DNA of 64,000 nucleotides, taken from positions 1 through 64,000 of the forward strand of contig JAFUDS010000020.1 in assembly GCA_017464305.1 (NCBI GenBank), in the 5' to 3' direction. The notes beneath the pieces were generated by a model, which saw nothing but the letters and a program-made list of their open reading frames with translations, was not told the DNA's origin and searched no databases. This stretch comes from Clostridia bacterium (GTDB lineage: Bacteria; Bacillota; Clostridia; Christensenellales; Aristaeellaceae). The position numbers were made by a program, and so were the translations under genes. Below, in pieces: positions 42,151 to 51,371 of the stretch. The first letter of the stretch is position 1. The number at the start of each line of letters is the position of its first letter.

Positions 42151-43995
42151 ATGAGAAAATTCCTTGCGATGTTGCTGACTGTGGCCCTTGCCCTGACTAT
42201 GTTGCCTTGCGCATTCGCGGAAGAAGCAGCAACCCTTCCCCTGATCGACATGACCAAATGGCAGTACGAAGCCACGGACGATGTATACTGGCAGGTCGGG
42301 CTGTCCTACGCCGCCACCCCGGCGGACAGCAATTATGAAACCATGGGCATCTTTGTGCCCGGAGCTTACTTCACCGGTGTAGCCAACGGAGACGGGACCT
42401 ATACCTGCACGGTCAATGAAACTGGCGCAGCTGGATCATATACGGCTACAACCGCTCCGCTGATCATTCCGGTCAATACGCCCGGATACTCCGCCATGGC
42501 TGCGCCTACCAGCTACTCCAGCTCCATGGGCTATGGCAGCATCTCGGACTATACCAACGAGGGAATCATCGTGCTTTTTGCCGGAGCTCGCGGCCGGGAC
42601 GCAGGCGCTCCCGCCGGTGTGACTGACTTTAAAGCCGCCATCCGTTATGCTCGATACAACAAAGACCTGCTGCCCGGCGACATGGACAGCATTTTCTCCC
42701 TGGGAATGAGCGGCGGCGGCGCCCAGAGCGCCCTGATCGGGGCCAGCGGCAACAGCGATCTGTATACGCCTTACCTGGCGGCCATTGGCGCAATCATGAC
42801 CGAAAGCGACGCGGTGAAGGGCAGCATGTGCTGGTGCCCCATCACCAACCTGGATATCGCGGATGAAGCTTATGAATGGAACATGGGCAATACCCGTTCC
42901 GGGCTCAGTGAAGACGAACAGACCTATTCGGACGGCATGGCGCTTGCTTTTGCGGAGTACATCAACGGCTTGGGGCTGACCGATGAAAACGGAATCCCGC
43001 TGGTGCTCGCTGAAAGCTCAGAAGGGATTTATCAGAGCGGCACCTACTACGACTATGTGAAGCATGTCATCGAAACTTCCCTGGAGCATTTCCTGAGTGA
43101 CACAGAATTCCCTTATACCGCTTCCTCCTCCGGCGGATTCGGCGGCGGACGCGGTGGCTTTGGCGGCATGCGCGGCGGCAGGGAGGGCGGCTTCGGCGGC
43201 CCTGGCAACGGAGAACGGCCTGATTTCGGCAACAGTGGAGCACCCGACTTCGGAAATGATGAAAAACCTGACTTCGCCAATGGTGAAATGCCCGATTTTG
43301 GCAATTTCGGCGGACCAGAAGCCGACCAAGGATCGACCTATGAGGAGATGGACGGGATTAACCGCACGGAAAGCGCTTCCTCCGCCTTGTCCCTCAGCGG
43401 AACCTATGAAACCAAACAGAATTACATCGACGCGCTGAACGCCAATGGTGAATGGGTCTCCTGGGATGAAAGCACCAACACGGTAACCATCACCAGCATC
43501 GCCGCCTTTACGCAGGCACTGAAGACAGCCTCCAAGGGCATCGCTGCTTTTGACCAGTTGAATCCTACGCAAGGGGAAAATATTCTGTTTGGTTATGGCG
43601 ATGGAAGCGGCGCGCATTTTGACGCGATCCTGGCGAGTCTGGTGCAGGGTACCGAGTATGAGGCGTCCTTCGCGGAAGACCTCTCCAAGCAGGATGCGCT
43701 GGGCAATACAGTTGATGTTCGCCTGAACATGTATAATCCCATGTATTACCTTTCCCCGGCTTACGATGGATACCAGACTGCCGAGTCCGCTACCTACTGG
43801 CGCATCCGAACCGGGATCAACCAGGGCGATACTGCGCTGTGCACGGAAATCGATCTGGCCCTGGCTGCGGAGGCATATGCGGAAGGAACACAGGTGGACT
43901 TTGAAACCGTTTGGGGTCAAGGGCACACGGAAGCCGAGCGTACAGGTTCTGCCACGGCCAACTTCATCGCCTGGGTGCAGGAATGCATAAAATAA
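42151..43995 (+). CDS. secreted tannase-like (subtype A) alpha/beta hydrolase
   Basis: 614 residues; ATG after AAGGAGG. Signal peptide MRKFLAMLLTVALALTMLPC. Catalytic features: GMSGGGAQSALIG (nucleophile Ser), FAGARGRDAGAPAGVTDFKA upstream, and GQGHTEAER near the C-terminus with the His. The layout is that of subtype A tannases and related feruloyl-type esterases that release gallic acid from plant tannins outside the cell. Between residues ~325 and 405 is an unusual Gly-rich, then Pro-Asp-Phe repeat insertion (GGFGGGRGGFGG, PDFGN units) in the lid region. Confidence 0.8.
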   Translation: MRKFLAMLLTVALALTMLPCAFAEEAATLPLIDMTKWQYEATDDVYWQVGLSYAATPADSNYETMGIFVPGAYFTGVANGDGTYTCTVNETGAAGSYTATTAPLIIPVNTPGYSAMAAPTSYSSSMGYGSISDYTNEGIIVLFAGARGRDAGAPAGVTDFKAAIRYARYNKDLLPGDMDSIFSLGMSGGGAQSALIGASGNSDLYTPYLAAIGAIMTESDAVKGSMCWCPITNLDIADEAYEWNMGNTRSGLSEDEQTYSDGMALAFAEYINGLGLTDENGIPLVLAESSEGIYQSGTYYDYVKHVIETSLEHFLSDTEFPYTASSSGGFGGGRGGFGGMRGGREGGFGGPGNGERPDFGNSGAPDFGNDEKPDFANGEMPDFGNFGGPEADQGSTYEEMDGINRTESASSALSLSGTYETKQNYIDALNANGEWVSWDESTNTVTITSIAAFTQALKTASKGIAAFDQLNPTQGENILFGYGDGSGAHFDAILASLVQGTEYEASFAEDLSKQDALGNTVDVRLNMYNPMYYLSPAYDGYQTAESATYWRIRTGINQGDTALCTEIDLALAAEAYAEGTQVDFETVWGQGHTEAERTGSATANFIAWVQECIK

Positions 43996-44021
43996 CAAAT
44001 CAACTGCATTTCTTAATGAAG

Positions 44022-44054
44022 AAGCGTTGCTTACTATGAGCAGCGCTTTTCTTT
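44022..44054 (+). terminator. terminator of the tannase-like gene
   Basis: AAGCGTTGC (44022-44030) pairs with GCAGCGCTT (44040-44048), followed by TTCTTT. Confidence 0.8.
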
Positions 44055-44239
44055 ATGGAAATCGTCCTGATTTTTTTTGACATTTTGCGTGAGTCCTTAT
44101 CCATATCTCATAGGTTAAAACTTATGTTCAGTTGACACTGCTCCTTGGATAGTGTAATCTTTCACAGCGCTGAGGTTCCCCCATTTCAGTCCGTGGATGG
44201 GAAGGGATTTTCAGCTGTTTTGATGGGAGATGAGACCCT

Positions 44240-45577
44240 TTGGCGAAAACGATCAATATGACTACTGGCAAGCCCATACGCCTGATTCTTGGCTTCGCGG
44301 TTCCCATTCTGCTAGGAAACCTGTTGCAACAGCTATATAATTTGGTCGATTCCCTGATCGTCGGTCATCTGCTGGGCGTCACGGCGCTGGCCGCCGTGTC
44401 CGCCTCCGGTTGGCTGGACTGGGCCGTGCTTTCCATTCCCATGGGTCTGGCTCAGGGCTTTTCGATTCAAGCCGCGCAAGCATTTGGTGCAGACGATCTC
44501 AAACAGCTGCGGAGAACCTCGGGCCAGAGCATTCTGATCGCGGGCGTCGTAACAGTTCTGCTGGAGATCATCAGCCAGGGGGTATTATCCCCGATGCTTC
44601 GCCTGATCAACACCCCAGCGGAGACCTTTCATATGACGGAAAGCTATCTGCGAATCATCTTCGCCGGCCTGCCCGTGGTCATGGCGCTGAATGTTTCCAA
44701 CGGGTTTCTGCAGGCGTTGGGAGACAGCAGAACGCCCCTCGTGGCGCTGGCTTTTTCCTCCCTGGTGAACATTCTCCTGGACTGGCTCTTTGTAGGACCC
44801 CTGGGGATGGGAACGGACGGAGGCGCCTGGGCCACGGTGGCGGCGCAGATCGTCTCCGCGGGGATCAGCCTGCTGGCGATTCGTCATGTAATGGAACTGC
44901 ACCCCCGCAAGGAGGATCTGAAATGGGATGGAAGGATGATCCGCCGGCTCACCCGTCTGGGACTGCCCATCGCCTTTCAGAATATCGTGATTTCCATCGG
45001 TGGGTTGGTGCTGCAAAGCGTCGTAAACGGCTTTGGATTCATCTTCATGGCGGGATATAACGCAGCGTCCCGGCTGCAGGGCATCATTGAAATTTCCGGT
45101 TCTTCCCTGGGGAACGCCGTCGGAACCTTCACCGGGCAAAACATCGGTGCAGGAAATCCCAGTCGGGTTCGGCAAGGGCTCCGGTCCTCCGCGCTGATCG
45201 GATTTGGGATGGCGCTGTGCATCGGCGGATTGCTGATTCTGGCGGGAAGGAACGTATTATCTCTGTTTGTGCATGACGAAAAGGAATTGGCCGAACAGGT
45301 GCTGACCTTTGGATATCAATTTCTTTCCGTCATGGCAATTGGATTGCCGATGCTCTATCTGCTGTTCGTGTATCGCTCCACACTACAGGGATTGGGAAAC
45401 ACCTTCATCCCCATGCTCTCCGGGTTTGTGGAGCTGGCCATGCGAGTGGGTTCCGCTCTGCTGCTTCCGCGTTTCTTCGGTGTCTGGGGAATCTATACAG
45501 CAGAAATCGCCGCATGGATCGGTGCGGCGATTCTGCTCATCTTCTCCTGCTATCGGGAGTTGGCCCGCGTTTCATGA
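44240..45577 (+). CDS. MATE family multidrug exporter
   Basis: 445 residues, TTG start after GGGAGATGAG. Twelve hydrophobic segments; the N-terminal part GFAVPILLGNLLQQLYNLVD with LIVGHLLGVTALAAVSASG, and the mirrored second half (LGLPIAFQNIVISIGGLVLQ), are typical of the NorM/DinF fold. It uses a Na+ or H+ gradient. No regulator is directly adjacent. Confidence 0.93.
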   Translation: MAKTINMTTGKPIRLILGFAVPILLGNLLQQLYNLVDSLIVGHLLGVTALAAVSASGWLDWAVLSIPMGLAQGFSIQAAQAFGADDLKQLRRTSGQSILIAGVVTVLLEIISQGVLSPMLRLINTPAETFHMTESYLRIIFAGLPVVMALNVSNGFLQALGDSRTPLVALAFSSLVNILLDWLFVGPLGMGTDGGAWATVAAQIVSAGISLLAIRHVMELHPRKEDLKWDGRMIRRLTRLGLPIAFQNIVISIGGLVLQSVVNGFGFIFMAGYNAASRLQGIIEISGSSLGNAVGTFTGQNIGAGNPSRVRQGLRSSALIGFGMALCIGGLLILAGRNVLSLFVHDEKELAEQVLTFGYQFLSVMAIGLPMLYLLFVYRSTLQGLGNTFIPMLSGFVELAMRVGSALLLPRFFGVWGIYTAEIAAWIGAAILLIFSCYRELARVS

Positions 45578-45611
45578 AGCGGAAAAAGGCCGTCCCCTGT
45601 TTCACAGAAGT

Positions 45612-45706
45612 AGGAATTGATTTCAGCTCTTGAAACAGAAAAATTGGAGCCAGAGGAATTGACGATTGGATAACACGCTGATAAGTTTCGGGGAGGCGGA
45701 AACAGG
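45612..45706 (+). repeat. copy of the ATPase/nuclease gene leader
   Basis: GGAATTGATTTCAG-TCTTGAAACAG ... AAGTTTCGGGGAGG-GGAA-CAGG corresponds, inverted, to the leader of the 55607-57343 gene (57343-57455). It supplies the ribosome binding site of the following hydrolase fragment. Confidence 0.75.
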
Positions 45707-46294
45707 ATGCTCCAACCGGAGAACGTGGGCTTGATCGGCTTTTCCATGGGTGGATATGGCGCGCTGCGGACAATTGGCGCGCGGATGAGTGAAGCAGCTA
45801 TCCAGCAGTTTTCTTCTATCCGTGACTATATCCAGGAGCCTGAGGATTTCCACGGATTGAAAGCTGTCCGTGCTGCGATTCTTTTTGCGCCGGCGACATT
45901 CTGGTTCGATGAAGAAAAGTCAGGAGATATCGATATCCCGACGCTTTGGTTCTGTGGATCGGCCGACGAAACGGTTCATTATCCTCAGGTACATTCCTTC
46001 TGGGAGAAAGCCACAGCATCAGAACGCAGATTCATCACCTATGAAAATTGCGGACATAATCTTGCCAACAACCCTGCTCCTGTGGAAGCGCGGGCGGAGT
46101 CCTGGGAAATCTATAAACGGTGGGCAGATCCTGTATGGGATACGTGGAGGTTGAACAACGCAAACTGTCATTTCGCTACCGCGTTTTTCGGCGAAACCCT
46201 GTGCGGACTGGATATGGATGCTTATCTGGATGAAATGAGAGGATTCGTGGATGGCGGCGCGGCAGGCATCAGGGTGGAGAAGAATGGCAGATAG
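45707..46294 (+). CDS. alpha/beta hydrolase missing its N-terminus, fused to a foreign leader
   Basis: 195 residues. Begins only about nine residues before the nucleophile motif GFSMGGYGAL, so the first strands and the oxyanion segment of a dienelactone-type hydrolase are absent. The later IPTLWFCGSADETVHY (Asp) and YENCGHNL (His) are present. The upstream DNA matches the leader of another gene (45612-45706), so a rearrangement replaced its 5' part. Expression is possible, activity doubtful. Confidence 0.7.
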   Translation: MLQPENVGLIGFSMGGYGALRTIGARMSEAAIQQFSSIRDYIQEPEDFHGLKAVRAAILFAPATFWFDEEKSGDIDIPTLWFCGSADETVHYPQVHSFWEKATASERRFITYENCGHNLANNPAPVEARAESWEIYKRWADPVWDTWRLNNANCHFATAFFGETLCGLDMDAYLDEMRGFVDGGAAGIRVEKNGR

Positions 46295-46441
46295 AGAAAC
46301 AAGGGAAACAGCCTTTTTCATTTCATCAATGACTCGGGAAACACGATGGTCATTCAGGCGGAGATGGAATTAATATATCTTTAAGAGCTGACTGATTAAC
46401 AACAGACTTTCCTTAGCGAGGAAGAAGCTTGCCCGGAGCGC

Positions 46442-46471
46442 AAAAAACAGGATCCTACTTTCAGGATCCTG
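46442..46471 (-). terminator. terminator of the 46494 gene
   Basis: CAGGATCCT/AGGATCCTG inverted repeat (46448-46456 and 46463-46471), followed on the minus strand by TTTTTT. Confidence 0.88.
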
Positions 46472-46493
46472 CTTCTGCTGCCTTGCGGTTCTA

Positions 46494-46688
46494 TTAGCTG
46501 GCCGCTTCCATCATGCAAAACTGGGCCATTCTGGCCACCTCCACTGCGACCAAACCATCCTCATCCATGGCCTCCCGATAAAGGGAAGAATTTCTTCTGG
46601 AGAAATTTACCAGGCTATCCACCGCGACGATCATCGGCTCTTCCTCGATTCTGTCTTCCTCTCGAATCATCCTATCTTCATTCATCAT
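46494..46688 (-). CDS. small acidic protein, function unknown
   Basis: 64 residues; the start MMNEDRMIREED is chosen because AAGGAGG precedes it. Rich in Glu/Asp and Met, no membrane helix. Has its own ribosome binding site and terminator, which supports expression. Not recognised. Confidence 0.55.
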   Translation of the reverse strand: MMNEDRMIREEDRIEEEPMIVAVDSLVNFSRRNSSLYREAMDEDGLVAVEVARMAQFCMMEAAS

Positions 46689-46804
46689 GTGTGTTTCCTC
46701 CTTGTTTTCCATTTGCTCCTGCTTTCAGCTTGGGTGAAGAGCATGAACCCCGATTGATGAAACAGCTCTTTCGCTGTTTCGAGAGGATAATACGACATTT
46801 TTTC

Positions 46805-46833
46805 TTGATTTTCTACGGATAAATCCTTATAAT
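46805..46833 (+). promoter_or_regulatory. promoter of the AraC-type gene
   Basis: -35 TTGATT (46805-46810), 17-base spacer, -10 TATAAT (46828-46833). Confidence 0.8.
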
Positions 46834-46878
46834 TCATCAAAACAACTGTTTTTTCAATACTCTTTGGAGGGATCAGAA

Positions 46879-47745
46879 ATGCACGATTTTTCAGTCCATG
46901 CCCCGGATCAGCCGATTGACCGCATCCGGGCGGAGGTGCAGCAACGGGATGGGAGCTATATCATGCCGATGAATCACTTTCATCCCTATTATGAGCTATA
47001 TTATCTGGAAAGTGGCTCCTGCCGATTTTTCCTGGAGGATCGGATGATGGATCTACAGGAGGGTGATCTGCTGTTGATTCCGCCCCGGACAGTGCACTTC
47101 ACCAGGTATCTGTTCGGCCCCTGTAAGCGATATAATGCCTTTTTTCGCGGAACCGATCTGGAGAACAGGATCAAGCCCTTTTTCCCAGAGCAAAATGTTT
47201 TTTTTGTTCACTGGCAGCTTATCCAAATTCCTGTATTTTATCGCGATGCACTGGTTACGGATTTTGAGCAGATGCTTAGCGAGGAACGGGCTCCTGATGA
47301 GCGCTCCTCCCTGTTGCTGCATTTTCTCCTGCAGGAGATGCTGCTGAAGATGATCCGGGTCGGCTCCATTCTGGACGCGGTTCCCTCGGATATTCATACC
47401 TCCGATCAGGCCATTGTCCGAGTAGCTCAGTTCATGCGAGAGAACTATCGGGAGCCTCTGACTGCAAAAGAAATCGCCGCGACGTCCGGCTTCAGCCCCA
47501 ATTATCTGAGCCGCAAGTTTCGTCAGGCCACCGGCATGGGAGTTCATGAATATCTCAGCACCCTGAGGCTGAAGGAAGCTGCTCTGGAATTGACAGAGAC
47601 CAGGGATTCCATCACAGTGATTGCTACCCGCTGCGGATTTTCGGATGGAAACTACTTTAAGGATCGATTCACAAAGTATTACGGCTGCAGCCCTCGAAAA
47701 TATCGCTCCAATGCAAGAGCGGATACCGAGGAGGATGAGGATTGA
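46879..47745 (+). CDS. AraC-family transcriptional regulator
   Basis: 288 residues; ATG after GGAGGGATC. N-terminal cupin (MNHFHPYYELYYLESGSC, LLLIPPRTVHF) binds an effector, probably a sugar. The C-terminal double HTH reads LTAKEIAATSGFSPNYLSRK, and IATRCGFSDGNYFKDRF. A fragment of a related gene (SILDA.PSDIHT) lies at 57461-57512. Confidence 0.92.
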   Translation: MHDFSVHAPDQPIDRIRAEVQQRDGSYIMPMNHFHPYYELYYLESGSCRFFLEDRMMDLQEGDLLLIPPRTVHFTRYLFGPCKRYNAFFRGTDLENRIKPFFPEQNVFFVHWQLIQIPVFYRDALVTDFEQMLSEERAPDERSSLLLHFLLQEMLLKMIRVGSILDAVPSDIHTSDQAIVRVAQFMRENYREPLTAKEIAATSGFSPNYLSRKFRQATGMGVHEYLSTLRLKEAALELTETRDSITVIATRCGFSDGNYFKDRFTKYYGCSPRKYRSNARADTEEDED

Positions 47746-47781
47746 GCGTCCTTTTATTCTGGTTTCTGTGTTTCTTCTCTT

Positions 47782-48612
47782 ACATGGAAATTATTTACGC
47801 AGGCTGCTGTCTTCCCTCCGAGTAAACGCTTCCGCACTGATCTCGACGTCGGAATCATGGATGAATTCTTTCAGTTGGTTACAGCCTGCGAAAGCCCAGG
47901 CCCGAATCTTTTTCATACCGGATCTGCAGACAACTTTCTTCAGGTTCTTGCAGTCTGTGAAAGTTCCGGAGGCCAGACTCATGACGCTGCCGGGAATTGT
48001 AATCTCTTCTATGCCTCTTCTCGCGAATGTATTTCCCCACATATCCTTAAGGCCCTCCGGCAGCTTAATGTGCCGGAGGTTATCACAGCCCTCGAACACG
48101 AATTCCCCCAGGTCAGTGACAGTTTTCGGGATATGAATGGATTCTATTTCAGGATGGAATCTGAATACTCCGTCGAAGATGATTGTCACCGGTTGGCCAT
48201 AGTGGGTGTTCGGGATGAATACTTCCTTTTCGTCTCCCTGATAGGCCATCAGGCAGAAGGTTTCATCCTCCACCTGCTTAAATCTGAATTCCTGCATTTT
48301 ATGTCGAACTCCTTGACCGGGATGTGTTGGTGATGCTTCTGGGTTCATACGATTTCTTCTCTCTGGTCTATGACGTGAACGATGAAGAAATCACAGATAC
48401 TTTCCGATCAGACTTTTTGCACAAGCACAGATCAGTCATAATGATACCGTAATCCCAGCTATTCCACCAGGTTACCAAAAACAAAAAGAAAGGACAAGAA
48501 ATCTGACTCATCCCTTCACGCAGCCTGCTCCTTATTGCTCGTAACCTTTATCCCCGTCTTGAATTCTACTTCCAGCTCCGTCTCCCGCGCGGTGATGTTC
48601 TTCGCGTACCGG
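47782..48612. repeat. 0.83-kb direct repeat, copy 1
   Basis: Nearly identical to 58148-58978 in the same orientation. It includes a whole leucine-rich-repeat gene and the 3' end of a serine recombinase. Confidence 0.85.
47791..48297 (-). CDS. leucine-rich-repeat (BspA-like) protein, copy 1
   Basis: 168 residues from MQEFRFKQVED. BspA-type LRR_5 repeats: IHIPKTVTDLGEFVFEGCDN, LRHIKLPEGL, IEEITIPGSVMSLASGTF, NLKKVVC. No signal peptide, so probably cytoplasmic. About 95 percent identical by eye to the 58160 gene. Confidence 0.85.
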   Translation of the reverse strand: MQEFRFKQVEDETFCLMAYQGDEKEVFIPNTHYGQPVTIIFDGVFRFHPEIESIHIPKTVTDLGEFVFEGCDNLRHIKLPEGLKDMWGNTFARRGIEEITIPGSVMSLASGTFTDCKNLKKVVCRSGMKKIRAWAFAGCNQLKEFIHDSDVEISAEAFTRREDSSLRK

Positions 48613-48635
48613 ATCACTATATCATCAGTGAACCG
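48516..48635 (-). pseudogene. serine recombinase C-terminal fragment
   Basis: FTDDIVIRYAKNITARE, ELEVEFKTGIKV, then SNKEQAA. Matches the very end of large serine recombinases (...DD.LVR.LI..I.VYD..L.V.FKSG.E). Only about 40 codons remain; a second copy is fused at 58888. Confidence 0.6.
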
Positions 48636-48719
48636 TATCGCTTTGCCGCCTAAACAGAAAGGCAAGCCCCAGTCGTTTAGGCTGGGGCTTTGCGTCATCA
48701 AGTTGAATTTGGGGGTTGC

Positions 48720-50471
48720 TTATTTCGCGTTGATTTCGGTGACGGCAGTTTCAGCCGCGGTTTTACCAGCTGCGGTGTATAGGCCCAGGGAGAAAGAACC
48801 CACATAGTAATCACCGAACAGCGTGGAGGTGGCACATTCGCCCACAGCAAAGAGGTTTTCGATGGGCTGATCCTCGGTGTTCAGCACATGGAATTCTTCA
48901 TCGGTAATCGCGCCGCCAATGGTACCCAGGCTGGTGGGAGACAGATAGATGGCATACAAGCCGCTCGCTTCATTATAGGCGACCAGATGATCGGCATCCT
49001 TGCCATAATCAGCATCCACACCCGCTTCGCAGGCAGTCTGATAGGCATCAAAGGTAGCCCGCAGAGCAGCAGGCTCCATGTCCAGGCCTTCGGCCAGCGC
49101 TTCTACCGTATCGGCGTGCAGCACAGTATACTTGCCGCCCTTTTCGGCAATAGTCTTGATCTGGTTCAGCAGCGCTTCATCGGTATGCGCGGCGTCGTAG
49201 AGGGCGTAATAAGCCGGAGAGGCTTCCCGCAGCAGATAGGTGTTCAGCATATAGTTGAGCATGGGATTCTCATTGCAGAAGCGGCTGCCCTCAGCATTGA
49301 TGATCAGCTTGTCGCCAGGATTGGGCGTATTACTCCAATCCATGTGGAAGGCGTAAGGGAAGGTAGGCACTTCAGACTTGATGAAAGGTCCGTTGCCCAT
49401 CTTGGCACCGATGGCTTCCATCATGTGTGCGCCATCGCCGGTGGCGCCGGGCGTGGCTTCATTGGCCAGACGGATGGTAGCCATTTCGGGATTGTTGGCA
49501 TTGATCGCTTCCCGGTCGTAGGTGGAACCGCCGGTCGCAATGATCACCTTCTTGGCGTAGATGTTATAAGCGCCTGTACGGTTTTCCACCTTGACGCCGA
49601 TCGCCTTGCCATCTTCCATCAGAATCTCAGTAGCACGAGTGCTGGTCAGCGCTGTACCACCCTTGGAGAAGAAGAAATCGGTCAGCTCTTTGGTCATGCC
49701 AGCGCCATGGGCCACATCGTGGCTCATGATCACATTGCCTGCATCGAAGGTTTCCATCTGCACACCCATGGTATCCATCAGGTAATCGATGGCAGCGCCG
49801 GTCTTGGCGGCCAGGGCAGCAAAGAAGTCATAATCAGGCTGACGGACAGAATCCTCATTGACCTTTTTGTAATAGGTGATGACCCGATCCAGAGAATCAT
49901 CCAGGCTATCATCCACATGCGCACCATCCACAGTAACCAGATAGCCGCCGGCAATAATCAGCGTGCCGCCTAAATAAGGCTGCTTTTCCACCAAGATCAC
50001 GCTGGCGCCCTGGTCCGCCGCGGTCGCGGCCGCGACCTGACCCGCCATGCCGCTGCCAACCACAACCACATCACAGGTTAAGTCTTCTGTGGGCATGTCC
50101 TCATGGGGGACTTCCACCTTGCGCAGGGCCTTTACATCAGCGCCGGCCTGCTCCAAGGCGTTGGCTGCGGCGTTGATTACGCCATAGGAAGTGATGGTCG
50201 CACCGGAAACGGTGTCCACGCCCAGGGACTGATACTTTACAATGTCTTCCGGAATGCGGGAAAGCGGCAGATCGGACACGCCAGCGGAATCGTGATGTTC
50301 CTTAATGGTTACAGATTCGATTTTATCAGAAGCAACAGTCACTTCCACGGTAATGGTGCCGAAACGCCCTTCGGCAGCGCCCTCGTAAGTTCCATCCGTC
50401 ATGCCATCCGCCATGGCAAAGGCAGGCAGCATCAGGCACAGGGCCAGCATCAGAGCAAGAAACTTCTTCAT
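48720..50471 (-). CDS. secreted FAD-dependent reductase with FMN-binding domain
   Basis: 583 residues; start MKKFLALMLALCLMLPAFA (signal peptide). N-terminal FMN-binding domain with DTVSGATITS, the Ser/Thr-Gly-Ala site for covalent FMN (attached by ApbE in related proteins). Then the flavoprotein domain: VVVVGSGMAGQVAAATAADQ, EKQPYLGGTLIIAGG, ATGGSTYDR, TLFGDYYVGSFSLG. Relatives are extracellular fumarate-, urocanate- or other enoate reductases used as terminal electron acceptors; there is no heme domain. The substrate is not readable. Directly downstream of a flavin reductase. Confidence 0.88.
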   Translation of the reverse strand: MKKFLALMLALCLMLPAFAMADGMTDGTYEGAAEGRFGTITVEVTVASDKIESVTIKEHHDSAGVSDLPLSRIPEDIVKYQSLGVDTVSGATITSYGVINAAANALEQAGADVKALRKVEVPHEDMPTEDLTCDVVVVGSGMAGQVAAATAADQGASVILVEKQPYLGGTLIIAGGYLVTVDGAHVDDSLDDSLDRVITYYKKVNEDSVRQPDYDFFAALAAKTGAAIDYLMDTMGVQMETFDAGNVIMSHDVAHGAGMTKELTDFFFSKGGTALTSTRATEILMEDGKAIGVKVENRTGAYNIYAKKVIIATGGSTYDREAINANNPEMATIRLANEATPGATGDGAHMMEAIGAKMGNGPFIKSEVPTFPYAFHMDWSNTPNPGDKLIINAEGSRFCNENPMLNYMLNTYLLREASPAYYALYDAAHTDEALLNQIKTIAEKGGKYTVLHADTVEALAEGLDMEPAALRATFDAYQTACEAGVDADYGKDADHLVAYNEASGLYAIYLSPTSLGTIGGAITDEEFHVLNTEDQPIENLFAVGECATSTLFGDYYVGSFSLGLYTAAGKTAAETAVTEINAK

Positions 50472-50521
50472 GTGTAATACGCCTCTCATTCTTTTTTATT
50501 TAGCAGTCCATAGGCTGCTTA

Positions 50522-51094
50522 TTATTTTTTCATCAGGGCGGCGCCTGCATTCCAGGCTTTGCCTACCTTCGCGCCAGTAGCATAGTAACCGTTTTGGAAC
50601 TGATCGAACATCAGGGCGTGGAGCTTTTCGGGATCCACCTTCCCTTTTTCGGACAGAACGGATTCTTCAGCCTTGACGTTCACAATCTTGCCCACAATGC
50701 CGTCCACGTGGTCGCTGTGCAGGAATTCCAGCAGCTCGCATTCCATGACCACCGGGAATTCTTCGATGATGGGGGCGTGCACCTTGTCGCTCTTGACAGC
50801 GTGATAGCCGGTGCGCTCGAATTTGTCATCCATCTTATTGCCGGAAGCGATGCCGAAGAAATCAGCCACATCCATATGGGCTTCGTCCGCCAGGGCCACG
50901 GTGAAAGCTTTGCTGGCCTTGATGTTCAGCCAGGTCTTTTTCCCCTCGCCGATAAACAGGATGATCTTGTCCTCATCGCAGATCTGGCCCCAGGCCACGT
51001 TCATCACGTTGACCTTCTCGTTTTCATCATAGGCCGCTACCATCAGTACAGGCATGGGATAAACCGCGGGGACAACACCAATGTCCTTTTTCAT
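50522..51094 (-). CDS. flavin reductase family protein
   Basis: 190 residues. AAYDENEKVNVMNVAWG and FTVALADEAHMDVADFFG, SGNKMDDKFERTGY fit the FMN-binding split-barrel flavin reductase-like family. It could supply reduced flavin for the secreted reductase. A middle piece of this gene is duplicated at 58985-59170. Confidence 0.88.
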   Translation of the reverse strand: MKKDIGVVPAVYPMPVLMVAAYDENEKVNVMNVAWGQICDEDKIILFIGEGKKTWLNIKASKAFTVALADEAHMDVADFFGIASGNKMDDKFERTGYHAVKSDKVHAPIIEEFPVVMECELLEFLHSDHVDGIVGKIVNVKAEESVLSEKGKVDPEKLHALMFDQFQNGYYATGAKVGKAWNAGAALMKK

Positions 51095-51369
51095 TTTGCT
51101 TTTCCTTCTTTCTTTTCGTTTTTATCATCGCAAAAGTACCACCAGCGGTACTTTCCGGGATCGGGGTTGGGGTCTTTGGCATAAGCCACGGCGCACCGGA
51201 AGGCATACAGTACGCACTTATCCAGCTGCTGGGTTTCATTCAGGCAGGCCTTCATATAGAGTTCGTCCGGATCGGCACTTTTCAGCGCCTCCAGAGAATC
51301 ATAACCCAGAGCCATCAGCTCCTGTTCCTTTTTTGCGCCAATTCCCGGCACATTTCTTAGATCGCTCAT
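51091..51369 (-). CDS. helix-hairpin-helix protein, Cdd1/TfoX C-terminal-like
   Basis: 92 residues; AAGGAG is spaced for this ATG. DLRNVPGIGAKKEQELMALG is a helix-hairpin-helix; the later YMKACLNETQQLDKCVLYAFRCAVAYA is typical of the pathogenicity-locus (Cdd1) family. It overlaps the next gene by 4 bases. Role unknown, perhaps nucleic-acid binding. Confidence 0.75.
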   Translation of the reverse strand: MSDLRNVPGIGAKKEQELMALGYDSLEALKSADPDELYMKACLNETQQLDKCVLYAFRCAVAYAKDPNPDPGKYRWWYFCDDKNEKKEGKAK

Positions 51370-51371
51370 GC

